From Ardenticatenaceae bacterium (GTDB lineage: Bacteria > Chloroflexota > Anaerolineae > Promineifilales > Promineifilaceae): a stretch of 64,000 bases of DNA. Location: contig JACKBV010000011.1 in the NCBI GenBank assembly GCA_020634315.1, positions 62,001 through 126,000 on the forward strand, in the 5' to 3' direction. Numbering within the stretch: position 1 is the stretch's first letter; the number at the start of each line of letters is the position of its first letter. This document shows, piece by piece, positions 51,685 to 60,021 of this stretch. Position numbers and translations under genes: made by a program. The notes under the pieces are model-generated. The model worked only from the letters and a program-made list of their open reading frames with translations, was not told the DNA's origin and did not search any database.

Positions 51685-52995
51685 ATGACCGGTTTATCCT
51701 GGCGTCCAAACACGCGCCCGATTCCCCGCGAATATCGGGCTAATTTTTTGCATCTTTACCTTGATATTGCCTGGTATGCCGTTTTAAGTGGCAGCGCCAT
51801 TGCCTTTGTCAGTGTTTTTGTGACACGACAAGGCGCGAACGAATTCCAACTAGGGCTGCTCAATGCTGGCCCGGCGGTTGTCAATTTGATGGCGACTTTG
51901 CCTGCCAGCCAATGGCTGCAAGCACGTCCCATTAATCGGGGGGTGTTCTGGACGGCCGTTTTCAATCGCATTGTCTATTTTTCCTGGGTCTTCTTGCCCT
52001 CTTTTTTGCTGCCTTCCACCCAGGTTTGGAGCATCATCCTCCTTACCCTGCTGATGAGCATTCCCGGTGCCGCATTAGCCATTGGCTTTAATGCGCTTTT
52101 TGCCAGCGCTGTGCCCATAGAGTGGCGCAGCCATGTTGCCGGAGTGCGCAATGCGTTGTTGGCAATCGTTTACATCATTATTTCGCTCTTGAGTGGCTGG
52201 CTGCTCGATTATTTACCTTTTCCGCTGGGGTATCAGGTTGTCTTTGGCATCGGTTTTTTGGGGGCAGTGATGAGCACGGTACATTTGTGGTATGTACGGC
52301 CGTCTACCGACCCCAACAACGCACCGCAACAACGCCCGCGCAATCTGGCTTCACCCGGCATCTTCCGCACGGGCGGTGACAGCACACGGCAGACAATTGG
52401 CCTGCGTTTTCTCACAAAGCTGCAAAATTGGCAGCAGCTCTTGCGCCCAGACATTTGGCGGCAAAAATATGGGCAAATTTTGCTGGCGCTGTTTACGTTC
52501 CACCTGACACAATATCTGGCAATCCCGCTCTTTCCCCTTTTCTGGGTCAACCATTTGCACCTTACTGATCAACAGATTGGGTATGGGACAGCGTTGTTTT
52601 ACCTGACGGTATTGATTGGCTCGACACAACTGGTACGGTTGACCAACCGCTATGGCAATCACCGCATTCTCTTTGCTGGTGCTTTGTTCATGAGTGCTTA
52701 CCCGGCATTAACGGCCGTTACGCACGCACTCCCCCTATACCTCATCACCTCGATGGTTGGCGGGTTTGCCTGGTCACTGGTTGGCGGCGTGATCGCCAAC
52801 TATTTGTTGGAGAAGATACCGGGAGAGGAACGGCCGTTATACCTGGCCTGGTACAACCTCATCCTCAATGCCGCTATTTTGCTGGGGTCATTTATTGGGC
52901 CAGCCCTCGCTGCCCAATTTGGTCTGGTGATAACCTTATTCCTGGCCGCAATCGGCCGTCTTTTTGCCGCCTTGCACATTTGGCGGCGCGGCTAA
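51685..52995 (+). CDS. MFS transporter
   Basis: Twelve-helix major facilitator of 436 residues. Helices start at 'FLHLYLDIAWYAVLSGSAIAFVSVFV'; 'ALFASAVPIEWRSHVAGVRNALLAI' and 'NYLLEKIPGEERPLYLAWYNLILNAAILLGSFIGPALA' are cytoplasmic-loop and late-helix segments. GAGG is eight bases before the ATG at 51685. The substrate is unknown. It is convergent with the fructokinase and close to the sugar genes, so a sugar is possible but unproven. Confidence 0.85.
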   Translation: MTGLSWRPNTRPIPREYRANFLHLYLDIAWYAVLSGSAIAFVSVFVTRQGANEFQLGLLNAGPAVVNLMATLPASQWLQARPINRGVFWTAVFNRIVYFSWVFLPSFLLPSTQVWSIILLTLLMSIPGAALAIGFNALFASAVPIEWRSHVAGVRNALLAIVYIIISLLSGWLLDYLPFPLGYQVVFGIGFLGAVMSTVHLWYVRPSTDPNNAPQQRPRNLASPGIFRTGGDSTRQTIGLRFLTKLQNWQQLLRPDIWRQKYGQILLALFTFHLTQYLAIPLFPLFWVNHLHLTDQQIGYGTALFYLTVLIGSTQLVRLTNRYGNHRILFAGALFMSAYPALTAVTHALPLYLITSMVGGFAWSLVGGVIANYLLEKIPGEERPLYLAWYNLILNAAILLGSFIGPALAAQFGLVITLFLAAIGRLFAALHIWRRG

Positions 52996-52998
52996 AAC

Positions 52999-53035
52999 AA
53001 AGGGGAGCCGGTCACAAACAACCATCTCCCCTTTT
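52999..53035. terminator. Hairpin between MFS and fructokinase genes
   Basis: AAAGGGGAG (52999-53007) and CTCCCCTTT (53026-53034) form a 9-bp stem with an 18-base loop and T4 on the plus strand. It is shared by two convergent genes. Confidence 0.65.
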
Positions 53036-53045
53036 CCACAATCAC

Positions 53046-53948
53046 CTAATCGGTCAGTAAAGCTTGCTGCCCCAAGGCGATAGCTCCCAAGACACCTGCA
53101 TAACTACCCAGGCCGGGCGGCACAATGTACGTGTCAATGTGCTGCAAAATAGCGGGATGCTGCACGTATCCATTCAGGTGAGCCAACGTCTTCTGCCGCA
53201 GTAGCGGGAACAATTGCGGCTGTGCCATCACCCCCCCGCCCATAATGATGCGCTGCGGCGACAACGTGCAAATAAATGTACTCAGCGCCAACGCCAGATA
53301 ATGAGCCTCTAAATCCCAGGCCGGATGATCGGCCGTTAAGTCCTGCCCCTTCACGCCCCACCGCTCTTCAATAGCCGGGCCGGCCGTCATCCCCTCCAGG
53401 CAATCTCCATGAAAAGGGCATTTGCCAGCATACGGGTCTTTCTTCCAATCATGGGGCAGCGGGATATGCCCCATTTCCGGATGCACCAGGCCATGCGCCA
53501 ATTTCCCATTCATCATCACGCCGCCCCCCACGCCTGTGCCAATGGTCAAATAGATAAAGGTATCTAATCCTTGCGCCGCGCCCCAGCGCCATTCGCCCAG
53601 TGCCGCGCCATTCACATCAGTGTCAAAACCAATCGGCACCGGAAAAAGGGCTTGTATCGCCCCAACCAGGTCAATATTCGCCCATCCTGGCTTCGGTGTG
53701 GTGGTGATCATGCCAAATGTCGGTGATGTCGGATCCGGATCAACCGGGCCAAACGAAGCAATGCCAATGGCCGCCAATGAGCCATAAACAGCTTGCTGCT
53801 CCTGAAAAAAGGCCGCAGCCTGGGCTATTGTCTCGACCGGTGTGGTTGTTGGGAAACGGGTTTCGGCACGTATATCACCTGGGCCTGTGCCAACAGCACA
53901 CACAAATTTGGTACCGCCAGCTTCGATGCCGCCATAAAGTTGCGTCAT
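53046..53948 (-). CDS. ROK-family fructokinase
   Basis: ATP-dependent sugar kinase of 300 residues. 'GGIEAGGTKFVCAVG' is the N-terminal phosphate loop; 'GFDTDVNGAALGE' carries the catalytic Asp; 'GTGVGGGVMMNG' is the ROK signature; and 'HPEMGHI' with 'CPFHGDCLEGM' forms the zinc site. The 'EAGGTKF' start and the zinc string match bacterial fructokinases such as Bacillus YdhR/GmuE better than glucokinases. GGAG is six bases before the ATG. Fructose is the by-product of the amylosucrase encoded 4 kb away, which fits the assignment. Confidence 0.88.
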   Translation of the reverse strand: MTQLYGGIEAGGTKFVCAVGTGPGDIRAETRFPTTTPVETIAQAAAFFQEQQAVYGSLAAIGIASFGPVDPDPTSPTFGMITTTPKPGWANIDLVGAIQALFPVPIGFDTDVNGAALGEWRWGAAQGLDTFIYLTIGTGVGGGVMMNGKLAHGLVHPEMGHIPLPHDWKKDPYAGKCPFHGDCLEGMTAGPAIEERWGVKGQDLTADHPAWDLEAHYLALALSTFICTLSPQRIIMGGGVMAQPQLFPLLRQKTLAHLNGYVQHPAILQHIDTYIVPPGLGSYAGVLGAIALGQQALLTD

Positions 53949-54040
53949 GTCTCTCTCCTCATGTCAAGGGTTCACTGTGTCTTGACCAACTCAACAAATT
54001 GTAATGTTCTCAGGGTAATTGGCAAAAAACGAGCCTCTCA

Positions 54041-54266
54041 GGTAAACCGCAGAAAGTTTTCGGATAACCGACACGCCAAAATCTGCGGTTTCCTTCAAGG
54101 AATCGGCAAGGTTTCGCGTGATTTGTTTCTGAATATTTCTTGCCGATTACCTGGGTAAACCGCAGAAAGTTTTCGGATAACTGACACGCCCAAATCTGCG
54201 GTTTCCTTCAAGGAATCGGCAAGGTTTCGCGTGATTTATTTCTGAAAATGTCTTGCCGATTACCTA
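54041..54266. repeat. Tandem duplication of a 113-bp two-hairpin unit
   Basis: Two units begin at 54041 and 54154 and differ at about six positions. Each contains two stems: AAACCGCAGA with TCTGCGGTTT (first unit 54044-54053 and 54082-54091), and AATCGGCAAG with CTTGCCGATT (54101-54110 and 54139-54148). The block fills most of the 421-base gap between the giant secreted protein gene and the fructokinase, both on the minus strand. No open frame or T-tract was seen. Confidence 0.9.
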
Positions 54267-54316
54267 AACCATGTGGTGTACCTTTTGCCAACAACCCCCA
54301 AAACTTGTGTGAAATG

Positions 54317-54342
54317 AAAAGAGACAGCCAAATGGCTGTCTC
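54317..54342 (-). terminator. Intrinsic terminator of the giant secreted protein gene
   Basis: GAGACAGCC (54321-54329) and GGCTGTCTC (54334-54342) pair perfectly with a four-base loop; TTTT follows on the minus strand. It begins 27 bases after the stop codon. Confidence 0.85.
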
Positions 54343-54369
54343 TCTCATCAATAGATCGTGCTCTACTTG

Positions 54370-57300
54370 TTACGGTTTGAGGATAACAGGGAGGTAGAGG
54401 AAGTAGCTGGAACCAGGGACTGTGACCGTAGCCGTGGCCGACGCCGACGCCGATACCTCAGCATCATTGTAGGCAGTCCAAACGGCCGTATTCACCGTCG
54501 TCACAGCAATCGTGTCACTCATCGTCACACCAGCCGCCACCGTGTCCACACTCGCTCCCGGTGCCAGGTCATAGGCATATCCATCCAGAATCGTGCCCAA
54601 GACATCATCCTCCAGGTCATGGAAGGACAAGGTCACATTGCCCGTGTTTGTCACCGTGTAGCAGTAGTAGACAACAGTGCCCGCTTCCACTTCGATGGTG
54701 TCTGTGGTGGCACACACCCCAGCCTCTGTGCCCACTGTCTTGCTGAGAGCAATCGAGGCGTTGATGACATGCACCGTTGCCGTGCTCGTGGCAACGGCCG
54801 TTCCACTACCACCATCACTCGCCTCCCAAGCAGCGACATTCGTCACCGTGTCCGTCACCACGACCGTCTCCGTGACCATCGTCGTTGCCCCAGGCACCAA
54901 CTCGTAGCTCACACCATCGAGGAGGACGCCCAAAACACTGTCTGTCAGGCTGTGCTCGGTCAGGGTGATCGTCCCGGTATTCTCCACCACATAGAAGTAG
55001 GTCACTTCTGTGCCCGCCATCACCGTGATCGTGTTGGTTGTCGGGTAGACATTGGGGTCTGTGCCCACAGTCTTGGTGAGGACGATACTGGCGTCACCAG
55101 TGCTCGGTACACCGAGTTCCAGACACCAGCCGCCAGCCAGGGTACCGCTGTCGCCAGCGGCATCATCGACCAGGTAGAGGCTCCAGGTGCCGTTCGGGTC
55201 GGTGCCGTTGAAGGTGTCCAGTGTCGTCGCGCTGGATGGGCTTGGCGCAGGAGCCGGGAAGGCGTCGCCGCTGCCGATGTTTGTCGGTTGATAGGAACCA
55301 TCCGCCAACGGGTCATTATCGGGCATCTGTGCCGCAGCGGCATCATCGAAGACCACATCGATACCGGCGACATCCGTGCTACCACCGGCATCGGACATGA
55401 TAATCAAGTTCTCGCCCTGTGGGCCAACCAGCAGCAAGTCGATGTCATCCGGCCAGGTGTGTGACAGGTCGAGCAGATGCACGTTCACATCGAGCAGGGA
55501 GCTGCCATACCCGCTCACATTGATGGTTGAGGGGTAGGGTGTCCCGGAGCCGCTGCTGGGGATGGTGATGGCGGTGAAGTTGCACTCCAGGTTGAACTCG
55601 ACGGTGATGAAGAGGAAGGTGGATGAGGGCGTGCTGCTGCCGCAGACGTTGCTGGCGGTCACACGCCAGTAGTAGAGGGTGCTGCCGTCCAGAGGCATAT
55701 CTGGCGTGTAGGTCGTCCCGGAGACTGTGGCCGCGTCCACAATGTTGCTGAAGCTGACATCGGTGGCGATTTCGATGGTGTAGGCGGTGCTGCCGGTGAC
55801 GGCGTCCCAGGTGAAGGTGGGTTGGATGGGGACATCGCTGGTGCCGTTGGCTGGACTCACCAGGGTGGGAGCCACTGTCAGGTCTTCGTACAGGTTGAGT
55901 TGGACGGTTGTGGTGTGGGTGCTGGTGGGGGCGACGCCAACGATGTCGATGGCGTAGTTGCCCGCCGCAGCGGCACCGGTGCTGCCGATTGTCAGGGTGC
56001 TGGTGTAGGGCGCTGGCTGTCCATTGACGCTGAAGCCTGCTGTTGTCCCGGCCGGGTTCCCGCTGGCACTCAAGGTGACAGTGTCAACATATCCCTGATT
56101 GGAACCGACGTTGATGTCGTAGAGTACATCTGTTCCGACACAAACATTCTGTGTGGACGGTTCAGCTGACAAAGTAAAGTCAGTACCACCGCAAGCATCG
56201 AATTTAAATGCACCGATGCGTGTACTCCATTGGCTGCTGGCATTCCATTGACCAGTAAACCAGAAAGTACAGTCGTCAACTGGATCAACGCTCATGGCGG
56301 CGTAGTCACCATAACGATTGCTGCCGTTAACGGCCGTACCATTTACCAGAACATATTCGCCCTGGGGCATCGTGCCCAATGGGTCTGATGCCAATCGGCC
56401 GGTATACCGTAAACCGGGATAGGTGCTGGTAGCATCCGAGACATTGTAGCCTAAAGCAATGTTGCCCGAACCATCCATAGCAATCGCTCCCATCCAGCGA
56501 TTGACTGAATCAAGGGAATAGGTGCCCTCTTGATATAACGTCCACGCGCCAGCGCCAACCTTACGCAGTTCAAACCAGCGCACGCCACCAATGTTGCTGC
56601 CAACATCGGTAACAAAGTTGCCAAGCAGCGTCTCGTGGTCGCCAAAATTACGATAGACCAGACGGTTCATGATGACTTCGCGCAATGGGTCTAACGCGGA
56701 GGAGTTGCCCTGAGGCACACCGGGCATCCCCATGCAATAGAAAGAAGTCAGGCCGCACAACGTCGAATCAAATTCAGCCGTGAGAATATCAGCGATTTTG
56801 GTCAACGAAGAGTTAGCCGGTGTGGTCCAATCAACAGAAAAGGCCCAAATCTCCAAAATATCATTATCGGGATAACCAGAAACGCCGTGAGCCTCTGTAT
56901 CCACATGACGCATGATGTAATTGGGAGAACCAGTTGGCGGCAGCATTGCCCCATCGAGATCGGTCGGCGTTGTTGCCTGGAAGCTAAAACCAGACAGGCT
57001 GGGCACAGCAAAGCGCTGCGAGGTCGCCGGCTGTCCAGCCAACATTTTGACGCGGTCGAGCGCATACTGGGCAGGGCTGGATTCATTCGTTGTCACATAA
57101 TAAGCATCCGGCCAGATTCCATATTTGGGATAGTCAGGGAAACTGGGCGTTGTGAATTGATAGGAGTAATAAGCACCACCGGGGTCAGGTGTCTGAGAGA
57201 CAAACACGCACAAGCTGTTGCCCGATCCAAATTCGCTCAACAGCCAGCGATCTGCGGCTTGATCATAAAGCACGATGGGATCGCCACTACCGGTGGAACA

Positions 57301-57837
57301 GCCACCAAGAGAGGTTAAAGTAAAGCTTTGAATTAAAGCGGCCGTTTCTTTGTCATAAATGGCGACCTCTGTTGAATTAATCATCTGAACGTAATGATCA
57401 ATGCCAACATCACCTACCGTATCGGGCGGATTAAGGAACGTATACCCTTGTCCATCAAAGTTAAAAATGGGGGTATCGAAGCCATCGGGCTGCGCTTCAG
57501 GCGCAGCTGCTTGCAATGCTAACAAAGGATCAGCCCCGTTGGGCGGATCATAGTCGGAATCGACAGGGTGGAGGCTCATTCGAGGATTGATTTCCCGATC
57601 AAGCCGGGGTTGGGGTTGCGAGGGTGGCAAATCACGAGCAGCCACTGTGAGAACAGGGTACACGGGATCGCTAACGATAAAGGTGGGGGTATCATCATTC
57701 ACCTGTCCGGTCACAGAAGAACTGGATGACCCGCGCTGCCCATTACTATTCGTTTGGGTAGCAGCCGGTTCTGAAAACACCCATACAAGTAACCATATCG
57801 CTATAATTCCGCTAAATATTCTCCAGGCTTTTTTCAT
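54370..57837 (-). CDS. Giant secreted multi-domain protein
   Basis: Exported protein of 1,155 residues. After a signal peptide (MKKAWRIFSGIIAIWLLVWV) and a Ser/Gln-rich spacer come about 420 residues that look like a beta-propeller ('GDVGIDHYVQMINSTEVAIYDKET', 'DPIVLYDQAADRWLLSEF', 'RWMGAIAMDGSGNIALGYN'). Next are an Ig-like region, a fibronectin-III-like domain ('YTIEIATDVSF...YWRVTASN'), a proprotein-convertase P-like domain ('HTWPDDIDLLLVGPQG...GGWCLEL') and two DUF11-type repeats ('SIVLTKTVGT', 'SIALSKTVGT'). It ends YFLYLPVILKP, like the propeller protein at 21938. No catalytic site was found; it is probably an adhesin or surface-layer component. GGAG stands six bases before the ATG. Confidence 0.8.
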   Translation of the reverse strand: MKKAWRIFSGIIAIWLLVWVFSEPAATQTNSNGQRGSSSSSVTGQVNDDTPTFIVSDPVYPVLTVAARDLPPSQPQPRLDREINPRMSLHPVDSDYDPPNGADPLLALQAAAPEAQPDGFDTPIFNFDGQGYTFLNPPDTVGDVGIDHYVQMINSTEVAIYDKETAALIQSFTLTSLGGCSTGSGDPIVLYDQAADRWLLSEFGSGNSLCVFVSQTPDPGGAYYSYQFTTPSFPDYPKYGIWPDAYYVTTNESSPAQYALDRVKMLAGQPATSQRFAVPSLSGFSFQATTPTDLDGAMLPPTGSPNYIMRHVDTEAHGVSGYPDNDILEIWAFSVDWTTPANSSLTKIADILTAEFDSTLCGLTSFYCMGMPGVPQGNSSALDPLREVIMNRLVYRNFGDHETLLGNFVTDVGSNIGGVRWFELRKVGAGAWTLYQEGTYSLDSVNRWMGAIAMDGSGNIALGYNVSDATSTYPGLRYTGRLASDPLGTMPQGEYVLVNGTAVNGSNRYGDYAAMSVDPVDDCTFWFTGQWNASSQWSTRIGAFKFDACGGTDFTLSAEPSTQNVCVGTDVLYDINVGSNQGYVDTVTLSASGNPAGTTAGFSVNGQPAPYTSTLTIGSTGAAAAGNYAIDIVGVAPTSTHTTTVQLNLYEDLTVAPTLVSPANGTSDVPIQPTFTWDAVTGSTAYTIEIATDVSFSNIVDAATVSGTTYTPDMPLDGSTLYYWRVTASNVCGSSTPSSTFLFITVEFNLECNFTAITIPSSGSGTPYPSTINVSGYGSSLLDVNVHLLDLSHTWPDDIDLLLVGPQGENLIIMSDAGGSTDVAGIDVVFDDAAAAQMPDNDPLADGSYQPTNIGSGDAFPAPAPSPSSATTLDTFNGTDPNGTWSLYLVDDAAGDSGTLAGGWCLELGVPSTGDASIVLTKTVGTDPNVYPTTNTITVMAGTEVTYFYVVENTGTITLTEHSLTDSVLGVLLDGVSYELVPGATTMVTETVVVTDTVTNVAAWEASDGGSGTAVATSTATVHVINASIALSKTVGTEAGVCATTDTIEVEAGTVVYYCYTVTNTGNVTLSFHDLEDDVLGTILDGYAYDLAPGASVDTVAAGVTMSDTIAVTTVNTAVWTAYNDAEVSASASATATVTVPGSSYFLYLPVILKP

Positions 57838-57868
57838 CACTTTCTCCTAATAAAAATTTTTGCGCCAC

Positions 57869-57893
57869 AAAAATCAGCAAAAAGCTGATTTTT
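57869..57893 (-). terminator. Intrinsic terminator after the amylosucrase gene
   Basis: AAAAATCAGC (57869-57878) and GCTGATTTTT (57884-57893) pair with a five-base loop. It lies between the amylosucrase stop and the start of the giant secreted protein gene, 32 bases from the latter. Confidence 0.75.
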
Positions 57894-57987
57894 CTATTGG
57901 GCGCGTTAAGATTATTGAATTAACGGCCTGGATTTTAACTATTTTCTAACCATTAGCCAAGCGGCCTATGTGGAATGGAAGGCACTA

Positions 57988-59925
57988 TCAGGCTTGTTGC
58001 AACCAGAGTGTTTGATAGGGTTCAAGCAATAATTCCGCCCAGGAGGGGATGGTTTGCCCGGAAAGTCGATCCCACAGTGCGCCGGTAAAGCCCATTTCGT
58101 GCAGTCTGTAAGCAGGGATGGGCTGCGGCCGTTCACTAAAATTGCCTAACACGAGCAAACGACCACGGGGGCTTTCGCGCAGCAAACCAAAGACGCTGTC
58201 GTTGTGTGTCCATACGGGATAGGCGGGAGCCTGAGCATGAAGCGCAGGGAGTTGTTTACGCGCCTGGATGGCTTTGACGATGGATTGGAAGATACGGCCG
58301 TTTACACGCTGCCAATCTTCTCGTTGTGCCGCCAATTCCCAATTCATATAAGGGCGATGCAGCCAGCGATTGTCACTTGCCAGGTTCGGGTCTTGCAGAT
58401 AACTGTCATCATTGAGCAAGCCTAACTCGTCGCCCATATACAGTAAAGGAATGCCGCCAAAAGCAAGCATAACATTGTGCAGCAGCAAAATGCGGCGCAC
58501 CGCCAAGTCTACCTGCTGCCAATCCTGCTGCGCCAGCGCCAGTTCCAATCCAGCCAACGACGCCAGCGACCCACTAATGCGCCGGTCATTATTTTTGGGA
58601 TTAAACTGGAACGTGGCCCCACGGGCGAAGGTATTGGGGAAACGGCCGCTGTAAAAATCACTCAAAAACGAACGGTGCAAATACCCATTGAGGCCAACCG
58701 CGCCTGCATTTTCGTCTGTTACGGCCCAACCAATGTCATCATGGCAGCGAATATATGTGAGCCAGGATGTGCCCGATGGGATGGGCGGCATTTGCTGTAA
58801 AGCATGCGTCATCAGGGCAACTTTGCGCTCGGCAAGACTGCTCCAAAGCATGACCATGAACACGTTGTGATAGGCAACTTCACATTCCTTGTTGGTGGCT
58901 GCGCCACGCCCCAGGTAAGGGACAAGCTGCGGCGGCGGCACAATCGCCTCGGCTTTTAGCAGCAAACCAGGGGCGGCAATGCGGCTGAGCGCCCGGAAGG
59001 CCTGCAAAATGGCATGGGCTTCCGGTTGGTTTTCACAATCTGTGCCCATGCGTTTCCACATGAAGGCAACGGCATCCAGGCGCAGCACTTCCACGCCCTG
59101 ATTTGCCAGATAAAGCATAATGTCGAGCATTTCGGCAAAAACGGCCGGATTCGCGTAATTCAAATCCCATTGAAATTCATTGAAGGTCGTCCAGACCCAA
59201 CGTCCAATATGCTCATAATAGGTAAAACTACCTTCTTTAAATTCAGGGAAGATTTCACGCACGGTGCGTTCGTATTGGTCGGGCAATGTGCGGTCGGGAA
59301 ACATGAAGTAGTAATCCTGATAAACAGGATCGCCGGCAGACGCTTTTTGCGCCCATTCATGCTCTTTGGCGGTGTGATTACAGACCAGGTCAATGCACAA
59401 GCTGATGCTATTTTGCCGCAGTTGGGCGGCAAGCGCGGCTAAATCCGCCATGCTGCCCAAACGCTGGTCAACTTGCCGGTAATCCATCACGGCATAGCCG
59501 CCGTCGTTGGGGCCAGGGCGAGGTTGCAAAAGGGGCATCAGGTGTAAGTAGGTGACGCCGAGTTCTTGCAGATAGGGGATTTTGGCAGCAACGCCTTGCA
59601 AATCACCGGCAAAGCGGTCGGCATAGGCGACATAGCCTATCATGTCGGGCTGTTGGAACCAGTCGGGCTGGATGGCACGGCGCAGGTCGAGCAGGCGCAA
59701 ATCGCGTGGACGCGCAGCATAGGCCGCCGCCGTGAGGTGCAGGAATTTGTGCAGCCAGGTGTTGAAATCGTGCTGTTGGCCGTAGAGGATGTGTAACGGC
59801 CGTATCACATCTTCCCAATGCTGCTCCAATCTTAAACGGAAAATCTCCTGTTCCAGGGGTTCCAGCAGGCGCAAAGGGCCTTGCAAAAGGGTAGCAAACA
59901 TATCTGCCGCTTGTGACTCGTTCAT
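57988..59925 (-). CDS. Amylosucrase (GH13 subfamily 4)
   Basis: Transfers glucose from sucrose to an alpha-glucan, releasing fructose. 645 residues. The alpha-helical N-domain is followed by the barrel: 'YVAYADRFAGDLQGVAAKIPYLQELGVTYLHLMP' and 'NDGGYAVMDYRQVD' are amylosucrase strings; the nucleophile is D284 ('RLDAVAFMW'), the acid/base E326 ('KAEAIV') and 'RCHDDIGW' holds the transition-state Asp. With the start at 59925 the catalytic positions nearly coincide with D286 and E328 of the Neisseria enzyme, which supports this start. No signal peptide, so intracellular. Sucrose hydrolase is a close alternative. Confidence 0.9.
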   Translation of the reverse strand: MNESQAADMFATLLQGPLRLLEPLEQEIFRLRLEQHWEDVIRPLHILYGQQHDFNTWLHKFLHLTAAAYAARPRDLRLLDLRRAIQPDWFQQPDMIGYVAYADRFAGDLQGVAAKIPYLQELGVTYLHLMPLLQPRPGPNDGGYAVMDYRQVDQRLGSMADLAALAAQLRQNSISLCIDLVCNHTAKEHEWAQKASAGDPVYQDYYFMFPDRTLPDQYERTVREIFPEFKEGSFTYYEHIGRWVWTTFNEFQWDLNYANPAVFAEMLDIMLYLANQGVEVLRLDAVAFMWKRMGTDCENQPEAHAILQAFRALSRIAAPGLLLKAEAIVPPPQLVPYLGRGAATNKECEVAYHNVFMVMLWSSLAERKVALMTHALQQMPPIPSGTSWLTYIRCHDDIGWAVTDENAGAVGLNGYLHRSFLSDFYSGRFPNTFARGATFQFNPKNNDRRISGSLASLAGLELALAQQDWQQVDLAVRRILLLHNVMLAFGGIPLLYMGDELGLLNDDSYLQDPNLASDNRWLHRPYMNWELAAQREDWQRVNGRIFQSIVKAIQARKQLPALHAQAPAYPVWTHNDSVFGLLRESPRGRLLVLGNFSERPQPIPAYRLHEMGFTGALWDRLSGQTIPSWAELLLEPYQTLWLQQA

Positions 59926-59936
59926 TGACTTTGTAA

Positions 59937-59990
59937 TCACTCCCTTTTGGGAAGACGGGAGATTGACTGTCGCCAATCTCCCGTCTTCAT
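59937..59990 (-). promoter_or_regulatory. Leader inverted repeat of the amylosucrase gene
   Basis: GAAGACGGGAGATTG (59951-59965) and its exact complement (59974-59988) form a 15-bp stem with an eight-base loop. Like copies 1 and 3 of the AACCTCC element it starts at an ATG (59990) that opens a short frame (MKTGDWRQ..., 17 codons, stop at 59937), and it lies just before the ribosome binding site of the next gene. No T-tract follows. Confidence 0.6.
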
Positions 59991-60021
59991 TTAAAACCAG
60001 AAAATCACATCCTGGCGCGTT

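Noticed and set aside
54358..55464. A 368-codon plus-strand frame opposite the giant secreted protein
   Set aside because: Arg/His/Cys-rich antisense product of a Thr/Val/Asp-rich gene, with no initiation signal.
56100..57837. A horizontally acquired half of the giant secreted protein
   Set aside because: The 3' two-thirds looks richer in GC and uses somewhat different codons than the 5' third, but repetitive Thr/Val/Gly composition explains much of this; without a codon-usage calculation it is not supportable.
57988..59925. A plain alpha-amylase call for the GH13 gene
   Set aside because: Position of the catalytic residues, the helical N-domain and the 'NDGGYAVMDYR' string match amylosucrase, and there is no signal peptide.
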